NCBI GenBank assembly: GCA_965224205.1
Contig: CBDCYN010000021.1
Location: forward strand, 1-64,000
Length of the DNA stretch: 64,000 nucleotides
Direction: 5' to 3'
Origin: CBDCYN01 sp965224205
GTDB taxonomy: Bacteria; Planctomycetota; Phycisphaerae; Phycisphaerales; Phycisphaeraceae
In this document: piece after piece, positions 1-8,666 of the stretch
Numbering within the stretch: the first letter of the stretch is position 1
Layout of the letters: each line of letters starts with the position of its first letter
The notes under the pieces: model-generated
The model's database searches: none
What the model saw: only the letters and a program-made list of their open reading frames with translations
What the model was told of the DNA's origin: nothing
Program-made: the position numbers and the translations under genes

Positions 1-1503
1 CTCGACTTGGTCATGATCGCGGTCTACGCGGCCGGGGTGTTGGTGTCGGTGTTCCACCACGAGACGTGGTGCGACGAGGCCGATGCGTGGCTGGCGTCTC
101 GTGATCTGACCCTGTCGGGGTTGTTCGACTGGACCGGGTACGCCGGGACGCCGTGTTTGTGGTATTGGGTGCTGATGCCGTTTGCGAAATCGGGGTTCCC
201 TTATATCACGCTGAACCTGATCAACGCCGGGATCATGATCGTCACCGCGGCGTTGATTACCACCGCGGCGCCGTTCCCGAGATATCTGCGGTACCTGGTG
301 ATCTTCTCGTTCTTTTTCGGGTTCCAGTACGCGGTGGTGGCGCGTAGCTATGGGCTGACATGCTTGGTGCTGTTCTCGATCGCGGGGTTGTACTCGAAAC
401 GGGGTGACCACCCGTGGGTGATGGGCGTGCTGATCCTGCTGCTGGCGAACACGAACGTGCACGGGTTTTTTATCGCCGCTAGCATCGGCCTCGTGTTGGC
501 GTTTGAATGGGGCTGTGATAAAGCGCAACGAAACGCGGCGAGGTTCGGTGGATTGATGATCGCGGCCATGGGGGGCGCGGCGGCGGTGTGGCAGCTGTAC
601 CCCCCGGCCGACGGGCAGATCCCCGGTACCTGGGTCGCCAGGAACTGGGGGGCCCTGCCTGAGACCTTAAAAGGCGCCTTTTTCCCCACCCTCCCGATGA
701 ACCACGCGTTTCTGCGCACCTTGGTGTACTCCCACCCCAACCTGGCATGGGTTTTAGAGATCGGGATGTACGCGATGGCGGTGGCGATCGTCGGTGGGGT
801 GGTCGTGTCATTGGTCCGCTACCGTGGAGCGTTGTTTATTTTGATCTTTTCGACGCTGGCGTTTGGGTATGTGTTTGTGTTTAAGTGGTTCGGGGGGCTT
901 CGCCACGCTGGGCTATTCCTGGTGCTGATCCTCTTTGTGTTGTGGATCAGCCGCGGCGAACGTGATGAGGACGCGTCGACCGCGGTGGATGGTGAGGCCG
1001 GGCGGATCGAACGGGCTTCGGGCCACGTGGCGGCAGTGATGCTGTCCTTGGCTCTAGTCGTGTCGAGTGCGGTAACGGTTTGCTACTGGTGGTACGAGTA
1101 CACCCGTCCGTATTCCGGGTCGAAGCAAGCGGCCCGGTTTATCCACAGCCAGGGCTTTGACGGCTGCACGATCGCCGGGTTCGCCGACCCGCAGGCAGAG
1201 TCCGTGCTGGCGTACCTGCCGGGGACCCGGTTCTGGTACATTGGCATCCAAGACTACGGCACGCACATGATGTGGGACGCGGTCTACGCCAAGAACACCG
1301 TGGTCCCCACGCCCGAGATCATCGACCGCGTCGACCGTGCCTTCCCCGATAAGAGCAACCTGTTGGTCTTGTTACACCAGCCGCTATCCGACGAAGAAGC
1401 GAGTCGGTATGGGTACCGGCTGATCTTCTCCACCGAAGAAAAACCGTTCGGGGAGGGGGCAGAGCGTTACTATCTCTACAGACCGCCGCGGAACGCTTCA
1501 TAG
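1..1503 (+). CDS. polytopic membrane protein, GT-C glycosyltransferase-like (5' partial)
   Basis: The reading frame is open from the first base of the window, so the true start may lie upstream. A TTG is at 7 and an ATG at 13. The protein has many hydrophobic segments across its first 330 or so residues, then a last membrane segment and a soluble C-terminal domain of about 120 residues. Close to the N-terminus, after the first hydrophobic stretch, is the acidic motif WCDEADAW. Its position matches the D-E motif in the first outer loop of lipid-linked-sugar glycosyltransferases of the PMT/ArnT (GT-C) type. That fold is the basis for the call. The sugar donor and acceptor cannot be told. It stands alone, and the next gene begins 134 bases downstream. 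Confidence 0.5.
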   Translation, partial: LDLVMIAVYAAGVLVSVFHHETWCDEADAWLASRDLTLSGLFDWTGYAGTPCLWYWVLMPFAKSGFPYITLNLINAGIMIVTAALITTAAPFPRYLRYLVIFSFFFGFQYAVVARSYGLTCLVLFSIAGLYSKRGDHPWVMGVLILLLANTNVHGFFIAASIGLVLAFEWGCDKAQRNAARFGGLMIAAMGGAAAVWQLYPPADGQIPGTWVARNWGALPETLKGAFFPTLPMNHAFLRTLVYSHPNLAWVLEIGMYAMAVAIVGGVVVSLVRYRGALFILIFSTLAFGYVFVFKWFGGLRHAGLFLVLILFVLWISRGERDEDASTAVDGEAGRIERASGHVAAVMLSLALVVSSAVTVCYWWYEYTRPYSGSKQAARFIHSQGFDGCTIAGFADPQAESVLAYLPGTRFWYIGIQDYGTHMMWDAVYAKNTVVPTPEIIDRVDRAFPDKSNLLVLLHQPLSDEEASRYGYRLIFSTEEKPFGEGAERYYLYRPPRNAS

Positions 1504-1637
1504 GGGGCACTGGGTTCGAGGTTTCACTTGCCGTGTATCCAAGCTGCCGTGTGAACTCGATAGGGAGGGTTACAATCTCACGCTGCGTTGTCGACTGCCC
1601 GTGTTAACATCGACCCCGTAGGGATAAAGGACCCCTC

Positions 1638-2321
1638 ATGGCTAACGTGCTCGTTGTCGGCCCCCACCCCGACGACCAGGAACTCGGGATGGGCGGCACC
1701 ATCGCCCGGCTGGTGACACTGGGCCACGATGTGCTGCTGATGGACATGACCAATGGCGAGCCGACCCCACACGGCAGCATCGAGACCCGGCAGAAAGAAT
1801 GGACCCGAGCCGCGGATCTGCTAGGGGTCCGTAGGCGGTTGTTGGGGCTAGAGAATCGTCAGGTGACGCACAATATCGCGTCCCGCCACGCGGTCGCTGC
1901 CGTGATCCGTGAGTACCAGGCGTCGATCGTCTTTGCGCCGTTCCCAGAAGACGCCCACCCCGATCATGTCGCCACCACCCGCATCGTCGAAGACGCCCGG
2001 TTCGACGCCAAGCTCACCAAGACCGATCTGCCCGGTCAACCGATCTACCCCAAATGGTTGATTTATTACTACTGCACCCACCTGCGTCACGTGGCCAACC
2101 CAAGCTTCTGCATCGATATAACCGAACAGATGGCGATCAAGGAGCAGTCCATCTTGGCGTACGAATCGCAGTTCGTGGTCCCGGAGAAGAACCGGAGGAT
2201 CCTCGATTGGCTTCGGCAGATGAACGGGTACATGGGCAGCCGGATCGGCACGGCCTACGCTGAACCGTTCTTCACCAAAGAACCTCTAGGCCTGCATTCC
2301 CTAGAAAACCTAGTGATGTGA
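1638..2321 (+). CDS. PIG-L/LmbE-family zinc deacetylase, BshB1-like
   Basis: 227 residues, the normal length for bacterial LmbE-like N-acetylglucosamine deacetylases. The N-terminal motif HPDD (residues 10-13) and the later HPDH (107-110) supply the zinc ligands and catalytic aspartate of the family. The closest recognised pattern is BshB1, which deacetylates GlcNAc-malate in bacillithiol synthesis: the opening VVGPHPDDQELGMGG and the segment PFPEDAHPDH fit that subgroup. No other bacillithiol gene (bshA, bshC) is in the window, so the pathway is inference. The ATG at 1638 follows a purine-rich AAAGGA about 8 bases upstream. A mycothiol-type or lipopolysaccharide deacetylase remains possible. 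Confidence 0.75.
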   Translation: MANVLVVGPHPDDQELGMGGTIARLVTLGHDVLLMDMTNGEPTPHGSIETRQKEWTRAADLLGVRRRLLGLENRQVTHNIASRHAVAAVIREYQASIVFAPFPEDAHPDHVATTRIVEDARFDAKLTKTDLPGQPIYPKWLIYYYCTHLRHVANPSFCIDITEQMAIKEQSILAYESQFVVPEKNRRILDWLRQMNGYMGSRIGTAYAEPFFTKEPLGLHSLENLVM

Positions 2322-2354
2322 CGCTTCGGGGTTATAGAGAGATGAAGCAAACCC

Positions 2355-3599
2355 TCACCGATACGTGATATCCGGCACGAGCTCGTCTTCGTCGAGCTGC
2401 CACACCACCATTGGTTCGGGCTTGAGTCCCGGGGCGATGATCCTCGGCAGCAGATAGTTGGCCTCGGCTTCGAGCAACTGGAAAGGGACCGTCGCGCCCG
2501 ACCGGTTCTGGTAGGTGTATAGCGAATCATCTTCCGCGTCGACTTCGATCGACACGCCGTGGTGGGAGCGGATCGACCGAAACTTGACTTTCTGGAGGGT
2601 CTGCCGAAGGCCCTGGAGCGTCGACGGCAGGGGGATCTCGTGTTCATGAAGGGTCTTGAGGCCTTGGGCGATGAACGCCATGTTCGCGATCGCGGTGGTG
2701 AGGGGATCGGGCTTGAGGCTCATGACATAATCCCGCCACCGCTTGTGGAACGCGTCGGTGTCTTGGGTCCCGAACGCCATGCGGAACGCCGACCCGCTGG
2801 GCCGGCCCTTATTAACGAGCATCAGGTACTTCTCGAACGCCGCCCGGTACTTGCCCCCGTCGCCGTGGATCAGGAAGTGCACGATCGACCACGACTGGTC
2901 GTACTGGAGGCTGCCCAGCTGCGGGTTGTCGATCATGTTCCGGTTCCACTGTTTGGAGGACATCTCCAGCAGGTCGTCAAAGCCGATCGCCCGGTACTGG
3001 CGGATCGCGGATTGCACGGATAGTGTGCGCCGGTCGTTGGCCAGGCCCAGCTTCATCCGGTCGCGCACGAGGATCCCGTCAGCGAAGTACTCGGCTAACC
3101 CCTCGTTGACCCACAGCGGCAGTTCCGGTCCGATGTACGCGTAAGCGAACTGGTGGAACCCCTCGTGCTGGAGGACCTCAAACGTCATCGACCGTGTCCG
3201 CCCCTCGGTGTAGGTGACCAGCCCCTGGGCACCGCGGCGGATGAAGAACATCCCCCCCGAGCCCGAGCCGTCGATGTTGTGCCGTTTCAGAAAAGATAGG
3301 TAGTGGTCACGGGCACGGAACAGGTACAGCGGCATCGACCGCCCGTCGCGCGTGCTAAACGACCGGAACCGCTTCGAGTACTGCTTGAAGACCGCGTCCA
3401 TGTGCCGGCCATACTCACGGACCTCCTCTTTGGAGAGGTTGCTGTGGATGGTGTAGTACCGGCTGTTGTACTTGACCATCGCCGAGTTCTCGGCCGCTGC
3501 GTGACGCGCGGCAACAGCCAGCAGGCCAGCGATCGTAAGGGTATAGACCGCGATGGTCGGGTATCGTTTACCGCTAAGGTGTCTAAGAGATCTGGTCAT
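2355..3599 (-). CDS. secreted zinc metallopeptidase-like protein, DUF1570 type
   Basis: 414 residues with an N-terminal signal-peptide-like hydrophobic segment (about residues 14-36, ending ARHAAAE). The gluzincin signature HEGFH (145-149) is followed 17 residues later by NEGLAEYF, whose Glu (about 166) would be the third zinc ligand. This arrangement is typical of DUF1570 proteins, which are abundant in planctomycetes. The substrate is unknown. It likely acts in the periplasm or outside the cell. It follows accD on the same strand with a gap of 47 bases, so it may be co-transcribed, although no shared function is obvious. Confidence 0.75.
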   Translation of the reverse strand: MTRSLRHLSGKRYPTIAVYTLTIAGLLAVAARHAAAENSAMVKYNSRYYTIHSNLSKEEVREYGRHMDAVFKQYSKRFRSFSTRDGRSMPLYLFRARDHYLSFLKRHNIDGSGSGGMFFIRRGAQGLVTYTEGRTRSMTFEVLQHEGFHQFAYAYIGPELPLWVNEGLAEYFADGILVRDRMKLGLANDRRTLSVQSAIRQYRAIGFDDLLEMSSKQWNRNMIDNPQLGSLQYDQSWSIVHFLIHGDGGKYRAAFEKYLMLVNKGRPSGSAFRMAFGTQDTDAFHKRWRDYVMSLKPDPLTTAIANMAFIAQGLKTLHEHEIPLPSTLQGLRQTLQKVKFRSIRSHHGVSIEVDAEDDSLYTYQNRSGATVPFQLLEAEANYLLPRIIAPGLKPEPMVVWQLDEDELVPDITYR

Positions 3600-3646
3600 G
3601 GGTTGCTTCTCGGCCTCGTGCTCAATTGAAATGTCCCACCGGTCGG

Positions 3647-4570
3647 CTACTTGCCGGCATAGTCGATCAATCGACTGATCTCGCTGCGCAGGTCCCTGCG
3701 GTGCACGACCCGGTCGATGAACCCCTTGGCCATCAGGTGCTCGCTACGCTGGAACCCTTCGGGCAGCTCCTGGCGGACGGTGTTGGCGATCACCCTCGGG
3801 CCGGCGAACCCGATCAGCGCCTTGGGCTCGGCGAGGATCACGTCCCCGAGCATCGCGAAGCTGGCGGTCACCCCGCCGGTCGTCGGGTCGGTGAGCACGC
3901 TGATGAAAAGCCCCCCCGCCTCGTCCAGCGTCGCCAGCGCCGAAGCGGTCTTGGCCATCTGCATCAGGCTCAGCGTGCTCTCTTGCATCCGGGCCCCGCC
4001 CGAGCAGTTGATGATCACCAGCGGGTGGTCGAGCTCCGTCGCCAGGTCGATGCAGCGGGTGATCTGCTCGCCGATCACCGAGCCCATCGAGCCCATCATG
4101 AACCGGTTATCCATGCATGCCAGGACGATCCCCCGGCCCTTGATGAACCCCTTGCCGCAGACCAGAGCGTCGTGGTGGCCGGTCTTGGCCTGTTCGGCGG
4201 CGAGGCGCTCTTTGTACGCCTTGAGATCGGTGAAATTCAGGGCATCGACGGGGGCGAGGTCTTCCCACATCGGCTCGAAGCTGCCCTCGTCGCATAGCTG
4301 GCGGGTCCGCTCGTCGGCGCTGATCCGGTAGTGGTAGTCGCACTCCGGGCACACGTGCAGGTTCTGCTCCACGTTCTTGCGGTAGACCATGGCCTTGCAC
4401 TCGGGGCACCGGGTCCACAGCCCCTCGGGCACGTCGCCGCGCTTGCGGGCGTCGACCACGTCGTGCCAGCTGCGCGCAGGAGTCTCCGGCGATTCCGCGG
4501 GATCAGCGGGCGCCGGGGGGTCGGGGTTTGGGGCTTGTTTCTTCGGTTTGGCCGCTTGTGTCGGATTCAC
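3647..4570 (-). CDS. accD: acetyl-CoA carboxylase carboxyltransferase subunit beta
   Basis: 307 residues, full length for AccD, which with AccA transfers the carboxyl group from carboxybiotin to acetyl-CoA in the first step of fatty acid synthesis. The four-cysteine zinc finger is intact (C55, C58, C74, C77), followed by the crotonase-like carboxyltransferase core with the segments INCSGGARMQE and LTDPTTGGVTASFA. A proline- and alanine-rich N-terminal extension of about 35 residues precedes the finger. The start is GTG (4568-4570) with AAGGA a few bases upstream. The partner accA is not in the window. Confidence 0.95.
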   Translation of the reverse strand: MNPTQAAKPKKQAPNPDPPAPADPAESPETPARSWHDVVDARKRGDVPEGLWTRCPECKAMVYRKNVEQNLHVCPECDYHYRISADERTRQLCDEGSFEPMWEDLAPVDALNFTDLKAYKERLAAEQAKTGHHDALVCGKGFIKGRGIVLACMDNRFMMGSMGSVIGEQITRCIDLATELDHPLVIINCSGGARMQESTLSLMQMAKTASALATLDEAGGLFISVLTDPTTGGVTASFAMLGDVILAEPKALIGFAGPRVIANTVRQELPEGFQRSEHLMAKGFIDRVVHRRDLRSEISRLIDYAGK

Positions 4571-4681
4571 AGGTCGTCCTTGGGGCCATGCCCTGTGTGC
4601 ATCATGCTGTTATTCTAGGTCGATGATCTCAAAAATGATATCCGTTCTTGATCACCGATGCCGCGACGAAGGCAGCCCGCG

Positions 4682-5479
4682 ATGCGGGTAGTCCGGTTCC
4701 TGAATGAAGATTCTAGGCTCTGCGCGGGCCAAGAACTCGACACCGCGACCGCACAATTGGTCGACGGGGACCGATGGGGCCCGTGGCGGGTCACCGATCG
4801 TCGCGAAAGAATCGCTCGCCGCCTGGCCCCGATCGAGCCGGTGAACATCTTCTGCGTCGGGCTCAATTACCGGGATCACGCTCGTGAGACCGGCGCCCCT
4901 GAGCCGAAGCGACCGGTCCTGTTCATGAAACCCACCAGCACGGTGACCTCCCCGCAGCAAGCGATCCGGATCCCAGCCTGCTGCACCCATGGACCGGAAG
5001 TGGACTACGAGGGCGAGCTGGCGGTCGTCATCGGCCAACCCGCCCGCAACGTCGCCGAGGCCGATGCGCTGGGGCATGTTTTAGGCTACACCTGTGCCAA
5101 CGACGTATCGGCCCGGCGGTGGCAGAAGCAAGATGGCGGCGGGCAATGGGTACGCGGCAAGAGCTTCGATACGTTCTGCCCGTTGGGGCCGGTGCTCGTG
5201 ACCGCCGACGAGATCCCCGACCCGCAGGTGTTACGGATCCGCACCACCGTCAACGGGCAGCTGATGCAGGACCATACCACCGCGGACATGATCTTCCCGG
5301 TAGCGCAGCTCATCAGCGACCTCAGCGCCGATACCACGCTCTTGCCGGGAACGGTGATCCTCACCGGCACGCCCGCGGGGGTCGGCTTCGCCCGCCAGCC
5401 GCCTGTTTTTTTAAGCCCGGGCGACGAAGTGACCGTCGAGATCGAGAAGATCGGGAGGCTGACCAATCGCGTTGAATGA
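4682..5479 (+). CDS. fumarylacetoacetate hydrolase family protein
   Basis: The frame opens at an ATG at 4658, but the ATG at 4682 has GAAGG about 9 bases upstream and starts with the usual MRVVRF opening, so it is preferred (265 residues). The FAH-family metal-binding acidic triad is present in DYEGELAVVIG, with D and two E about residues 108-112. The later segment ILTGTPAGVGFAR is also typical. Members hydrolyse or decarboxylate C-C bonds of beta-diketo acids or oxaloacetate; the substrate cannot be assigned. It is followed closely by nadD on the same strand. Confidence 0.85.
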   Translation: MRVVRFLNEDSRLCAGQELDTATAQLVDGDRWGPWRVTDRRERIARRLAPIEPVNIFCVGLNYRDHARETGAPEPKRPVLFMKPTSTVTSPQQAIRIPACCTHGPEVDYEGELAVVIGQPARNVAEADALGHVLGYTCANDVSARRWQKQDGGGQWVRGKSFDTFCPLGPVLVTADEIPDPQVLRIRTTVNGQLMQDHTTADMIFPVAQLISDLSADTTLLPGTVILTGTPAGVGFARQPPVFLSPGDEVTVEIEKIGRLTNRVE

Positions 5480-5519
5480 CCGCCGGCTGCTGCCTGGACC
5501 GGGACAAGGCCCGGCCGCG

Positions 5520-6191
5520 ATGGATACACCCCCGATGGACCTCAAGACGTGCCAACGCGTTCTCCTTTACGGCGGCAGCTTCGATCCGCCCCACATCGCG
5601 CACACGAGGCTCCCCGTTTTAGCGATGCGCGCCATCGACGCCGACGCGGTCGCTTATATCCCCACCGGCAAGAATCCCCTCAAGGCGCGCTTGGATCTCA
5701 CGCCCGCGTCCCATCGCCTGGCGATGCTGCGGCTGGCGATGGCGGATATCCCACAGGCAACGATCCTCACCGACGAGATCGAGCAGGCCGATGACAACGA
5801 GCCTCCAACGCCTAACTACACGGTTGAAACACTCGAAGCCCTGCGGCAAAGATGGGGCGATGAACCCGAACTAAGGCTGCTTGTTGGCGGTGATACCCTG
5901 CGGCAGTTCCACCGGTGGCACCGCCCGGATCGGGTCATCGAGCTGGCCACCCCATTGGTGATGGTCCGCCCGCCGGATACGCGCGCTTCGCTATTAGACT
6001 CATTGCCGCTGGGTGCGGATCGCGACGCTTGGTCGGCGCGGATGATCGATCTTCCACTGATCGACATTAGCTCGACCCGGATCCGCCACCTTGTCGCCGA
6101 GGGGCGGTCCATCCAAGGCTTGGTTGCCCCCGCGGTGCAGCGGTACATCGACGAACATCGGCTTTACCGGGACCGATCGGGTGCGCCGTGA
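5520..6191 (+). CDS. nadD: nicotinate-nucleotide adenylyltransferase
   Basis: NadD joins nicotinate mononucleotide and ATP to give deamido-NAD in NAD synthesis. The nucleotidyltransferase motif GGSFDPPHIAH is near the N-terminus. The C-terminal ISSTRIR motif, which binds the ATP phosphates, is intact. A TTG at 5472 overlaps the preceding hydrolase gene, but the ATG at 5520 (or 5535) lies nearer the conserved start, giving about 224 residues, the usual size. The arrangement behind the FAH-family gene suggests one transcript. The neighbouring ribosome-silencing gene often found next to nadD is absent. Confidence 0.92.
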   Translation: MDTPPMDLKTCQRVLLYGGSFDPPHIAHTRLPVLAMRAIDADAVAYIPTGKNPLKARLDLTPASHRLAMLRLAMADIPQATILTDEIEQADDNEPPTPNYTVETLEALRQRWGDEPELRLLVGGDTLRQFHRWHRPDRVIELATPLVMVRPPDTRASLLDSLPLGADRDAWSARMIDLPLIDISSTRIRHLVAEGRSIQGLVAPAVQRYIDEHRLYRDRSGAP

Positions 6192-6272
6192 ATCAACAAT
6201 CCGTAGGTCCGCACCGGTTCAGGCAGAGGGCACGGGTCGGTATGCCCGACCCGCATCAGGTATTATCACACT

Positions 6273-7169
6273 GTGAATCATTTATGCATCGGCATCATCG
6301 GTGGCAGCGGGCTCGGCGAAGCCCTGGGCAGCGAGCAGGGTGATCCCCGGGTGGTCGATACGCCGTTTGGCCCGCCCAGCTCGCCCATTGTTCTAACCTC
6401 GTGGCACGGCGTAGAGGTCGCGATCCTCCAGCGGCACGGCCCGGGTCACGTGTTCAACCCCAGCCGGGTGCCGTACCGGGCGAACCTCTTCGCGCTAAAA
6501 AAACTGGGGGTGACTCACGTCATCGCCAGCGGCGCCACCGGCAGTTTGCGGGACGAAATCCAACCCGGGGACCTGGTCGTCCCCGATCAGATCATCGATA
6601 AGACCTACCATCGGGCCAACACGTTTTTCGAACACGCGGCGGTGCACATCGAGTTCGCCCAGCCGTTCTGCCCGGTCATGCGTCAATGGTTACTAGATGC
6701 CGCATCACGGCTGCCGCAGATCAAGGTCCATACATCGGGGACATACGTGTGCATGGAGGGCCCGGCGTTTTCCACCCGTGCCGAGAGCGAGTTGCACCGC
6801 CGATGGGGCGGCGACCTGATCGGCATGACCGCCTGCCCCGAGGCCAAACTCGCCCGCGAAGCCCAGCTCGCCTACGCCCTAATCGCCATGCCCACCGACT
6901 ACGACAGCTGGCGCCCCCACAACCCCAACAAGCCGCGACAAGACCTGCTCCAAGAAATCATCGGCAACCTCAAAACCGCGACGCAGCGGAATATCGAGCT
7001 GATCCGCGCCGCCCTCCAAGATACTACCCACCTCAGGGACCGCCCCAGCCCCGCCCACGACGCCCTGAAGCTGGCGATCTGGTCCGACAAGACCGCGATC
7101 GACCCCGGCGAGGTGGAAAGACTCCACGTGCTGTGGGGTGAGTATTTCGATCAAGAGTCGAAGAGTTGA
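6273..7169 (+). CDS. mtnP: S-methyl-5'-thioadenosine phosphorylase
   Basis: 298 residues starting at GTG. The protein is a purine nucleoside phosphorylase family 2 enzyme that splits methylthioadenosine to adenine and methylthioribose-1-phosphate in methionine salvage. Evidence: IGIIGGSGLG at the N-terminus, the phosphate-binding RHGPGH, SGATGSL, the substrate-pocket segment CMEGPAFSTRAES, and GMTACPEAKLARE, which marks the MTAP subgroup. The following YALIAMPTDYDSWR is also characteristic. Closely related inosine/guanosine phosphorylases cannot be fully excluded. It converges on the kinase gene downstream. Confidence 0.88.
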   Translation: MNHLCIGIIGGSGLGEALGSEQGDPRVVDTPFGPPSSPIVLTSWHGVEVAILQRHGPGHVFNPSRVPYRANLFALKKLGVTHVIASGATGSLRDEIQPGDLVVPDQIIDKTYHRANTFFEHAAVHIEFAQPFCPVMRQWLLDAASRLPQIKVHTSGTYVCMEGPAFSTRAESELHRRWGGDLIGMTACPEAKLAREAQLAYALIAMPTDYDSWRPHNPNKPRQDLLQEIIGNLKTATQRNIELIRAALQDTTHLRDRPSPAHDALKLAIWSDKTAIDPGEVERLHVLWGEYFDQESKS

Positions 7170-7205
7170 GTATTGAAAGATGGGTTGGTTGAACAATGCT
7201 CTTAG

Positions 7206-7226
7206 CCCCACGTCCATGACGTGGGG
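7206..7226. terminator. hairpin between convergent genes
   Basis: A perfect 8-bp stem (CCCCACGT / ACGTGGGG) with a 5-base loop sits 36 bases after the mtnP stop and before the end of the convergent kinase gene. A weak T-run (TTTTT, about 10 bases further) follows on the plus strand. It probably serves as a shared terminator, but the T-run is not adjacent, so factor-independent termination is uncertain. Confidence 0.45.
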
Positions 7227-7274
7227 TTCAATGATCTTTTTGGAGGCATCTGCGATTCAAATGTTGACTCAACC

Positions 7275-8114
7275 CTACCCCGCCCTGCGGTTGTTGAGCT
7301 GATGGATCGCCAGCTCCAGCCGGTCGTGGACCTGCTGCATCGTGGCGGGTCTTTCTTCGACCTGGGACTTAACGCAGCTCATCACCAGGCTCGATAGCGC
7401 CGGGGGCACCTCGGGGTTGATCTCGTGGGGCGGGGGGCAGTCGGGGTTCACGGGCACCAGGTCGTTGGGCCCGCGGGCGATGACCGTGGGCACGTGCTTA
7501 TCGGTCAGCAGCCAATACAGGGTCGCCCCAAGGTTGAAAACGTCCGTGGTGGGCATGATCTCGCGTCGGTGGACCTGCTCCGGGGCGATATAGTCGGGGG
7601 TGCCCTGGATCCTAGCCTTGACCGTCCCGATCGGGCAGCTTTGACCAAAATCAATGATCTTGATCTGATGATCGTCCGTGACCAGGATGTTATTGGGTTT
7701 GATGTCGGCGTGGACGTAGCCGGCTTCATGCATGGCGCCCAGCCCAACGGTGACTTTCTGGCACAGCTGGCAGATCACCACCAGGTCGCGCAGGGCGGCC
7801 TCTTCGAGGGTTAGCCCGTCGACGAGCTCCATGAGGATCAGCAGTTCTTTGGTCCGGATAATCTTGCGATGTCGGATCATCCGGTGGCTGCGGCGCAGAG
7901 CCGGGTGTTGGAGCTTGTTGGCGACCTCGTGCTCGTTGCGGGCCTGTTCGAGGAAGCGCTGGTCAGAGGCGTCCCGCTTGACGACACGTTTGAGCGCGTA
8001 GATCTGCCCCTGCGGGTCCTTGACCGCGTAGATCGTGCTGTTGGCGCCGTGCCCGAGCGTGTCGATGATGTCGAAACCGCAGATCTGATATAAACAGGCC
8101 ATCGATTCGGGCAT
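7275..8114 (-). CDS. cytoplasmic serine/threonine protein kinase
   Basis: 279 residues covering a complete Hanks-type kinase domain and little else. Visible motifs: glycine loop GHGANSTIY (21-29), ATP-binding K42 in YALKRV, catalytic HADIKPNN with D137, metal-binding DFG (155-157) and APE (178-180), so the enzyme should be active. There is no transmembrane segment or sensory domain, unlike PknB-type kinases, so it probably acts in the cytosol on unknown targets. Upstream of the ATG is a strong Shine-Dalgarno (AAAGGAGG). No partner phosphatase gene is adjacent. Confidence 0.9.
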   Translation of the reverse strand: MPESMACLYQICGFDIIDTLGHGANSTIYAVKDPQGQIYALKRVVKRDASDQRFLEQARNEHEVANKLQHPALRRSHRMIRHRKIIRTKELLILMELVDGLTLEEAALRDLVVICQLCQKVTVGLGAMHEAGYVHADIKPNNILVTDDHQIKIIDFGQSCPIGTVKARIQGTPDYIAPEQVHRREIMPTTDVFNLGATLYWLLTDKHVPTVIARGPNDLVPVNPDCPPPHEINPEVPPALSSLVMSCVKSQVEERPATMQQVHDRLELAIHQLNNRRAG

Positions 8115-8183
8115 GGCCCCTCCTTTCTCCTCCGGCGGTGGCCGGGGATCAGCCGTGCCGGCTCCCTAAGCCCCGCGGAGCGA

Positions 8184-8293
8184 GAGATAGACGCTCCAAG
8201 TACCCAACACGCCGCGTCCAAAGACACCTTCGGCCCCGAGAGTCCTCTAAACGCATACACAAGCCATCCCGAAAAGTCGTCCGGGATCGGCAT
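8184..8293 (+). repeat. dispersed ~100-bp intergenic repeat, copy E
   Basis: Copy E of a six-copy family (others at 13971, 19171, 30782, 37381 and 41619), written in the shared orientation. It has GCCGCGTCCAA and ends with TCCGGGATCGGCAT, close to the family blocks GCCGCGTCCAAGA and TTTCATCCGGGATCGGTAT. It is the most diverged copy in the middle. It lies in the roughly 550-base gap between the kinase and the ABC transporter. The rest of that gap (8294-8666) has no gene I can support, only a 7-bp hairpin (CCCGTCA...TGACGGG) at 8612-8634. Confidence 0.6.
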
Positions 8294-8666
8294 CACGCCC
8301 CCAGATGGCCGGATCGGATTCGTTTAGTTGAGCTGCGTGGACATTTATTGGATCGGGTGGATCGATTGGTTGCTTGATCGACGCAGCGACTCTTCTTGGG
8401 CTTACCCCGCGTCAAAGACGGTACAAACCCACCGTGGACGAAAGGACACCGGTCCCGGTCGACCTATCTGAGCAGACGGAATCCTCGGCTTATTCGCCCA
8501 ATGGAAAATGACTTCGCATCACCTGCTGGCATCACTGGTGACCTGCCACGGGCTGAACCGCGACCTGTTCCGTTTTGACCCGTCGGATAAATCGCGATAA
8601 GCACGTACCCTCCCGTCAAATCGGCAATGACGGGGGGCTTACCCACGAACAAGGCGAATGAGTCGA

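Noticed and set aside
3626..4297. Plus-strand frame of 223 codons opposite accD
   Set aside because: Antisense shadow of accD; no ribosome site or known domain.
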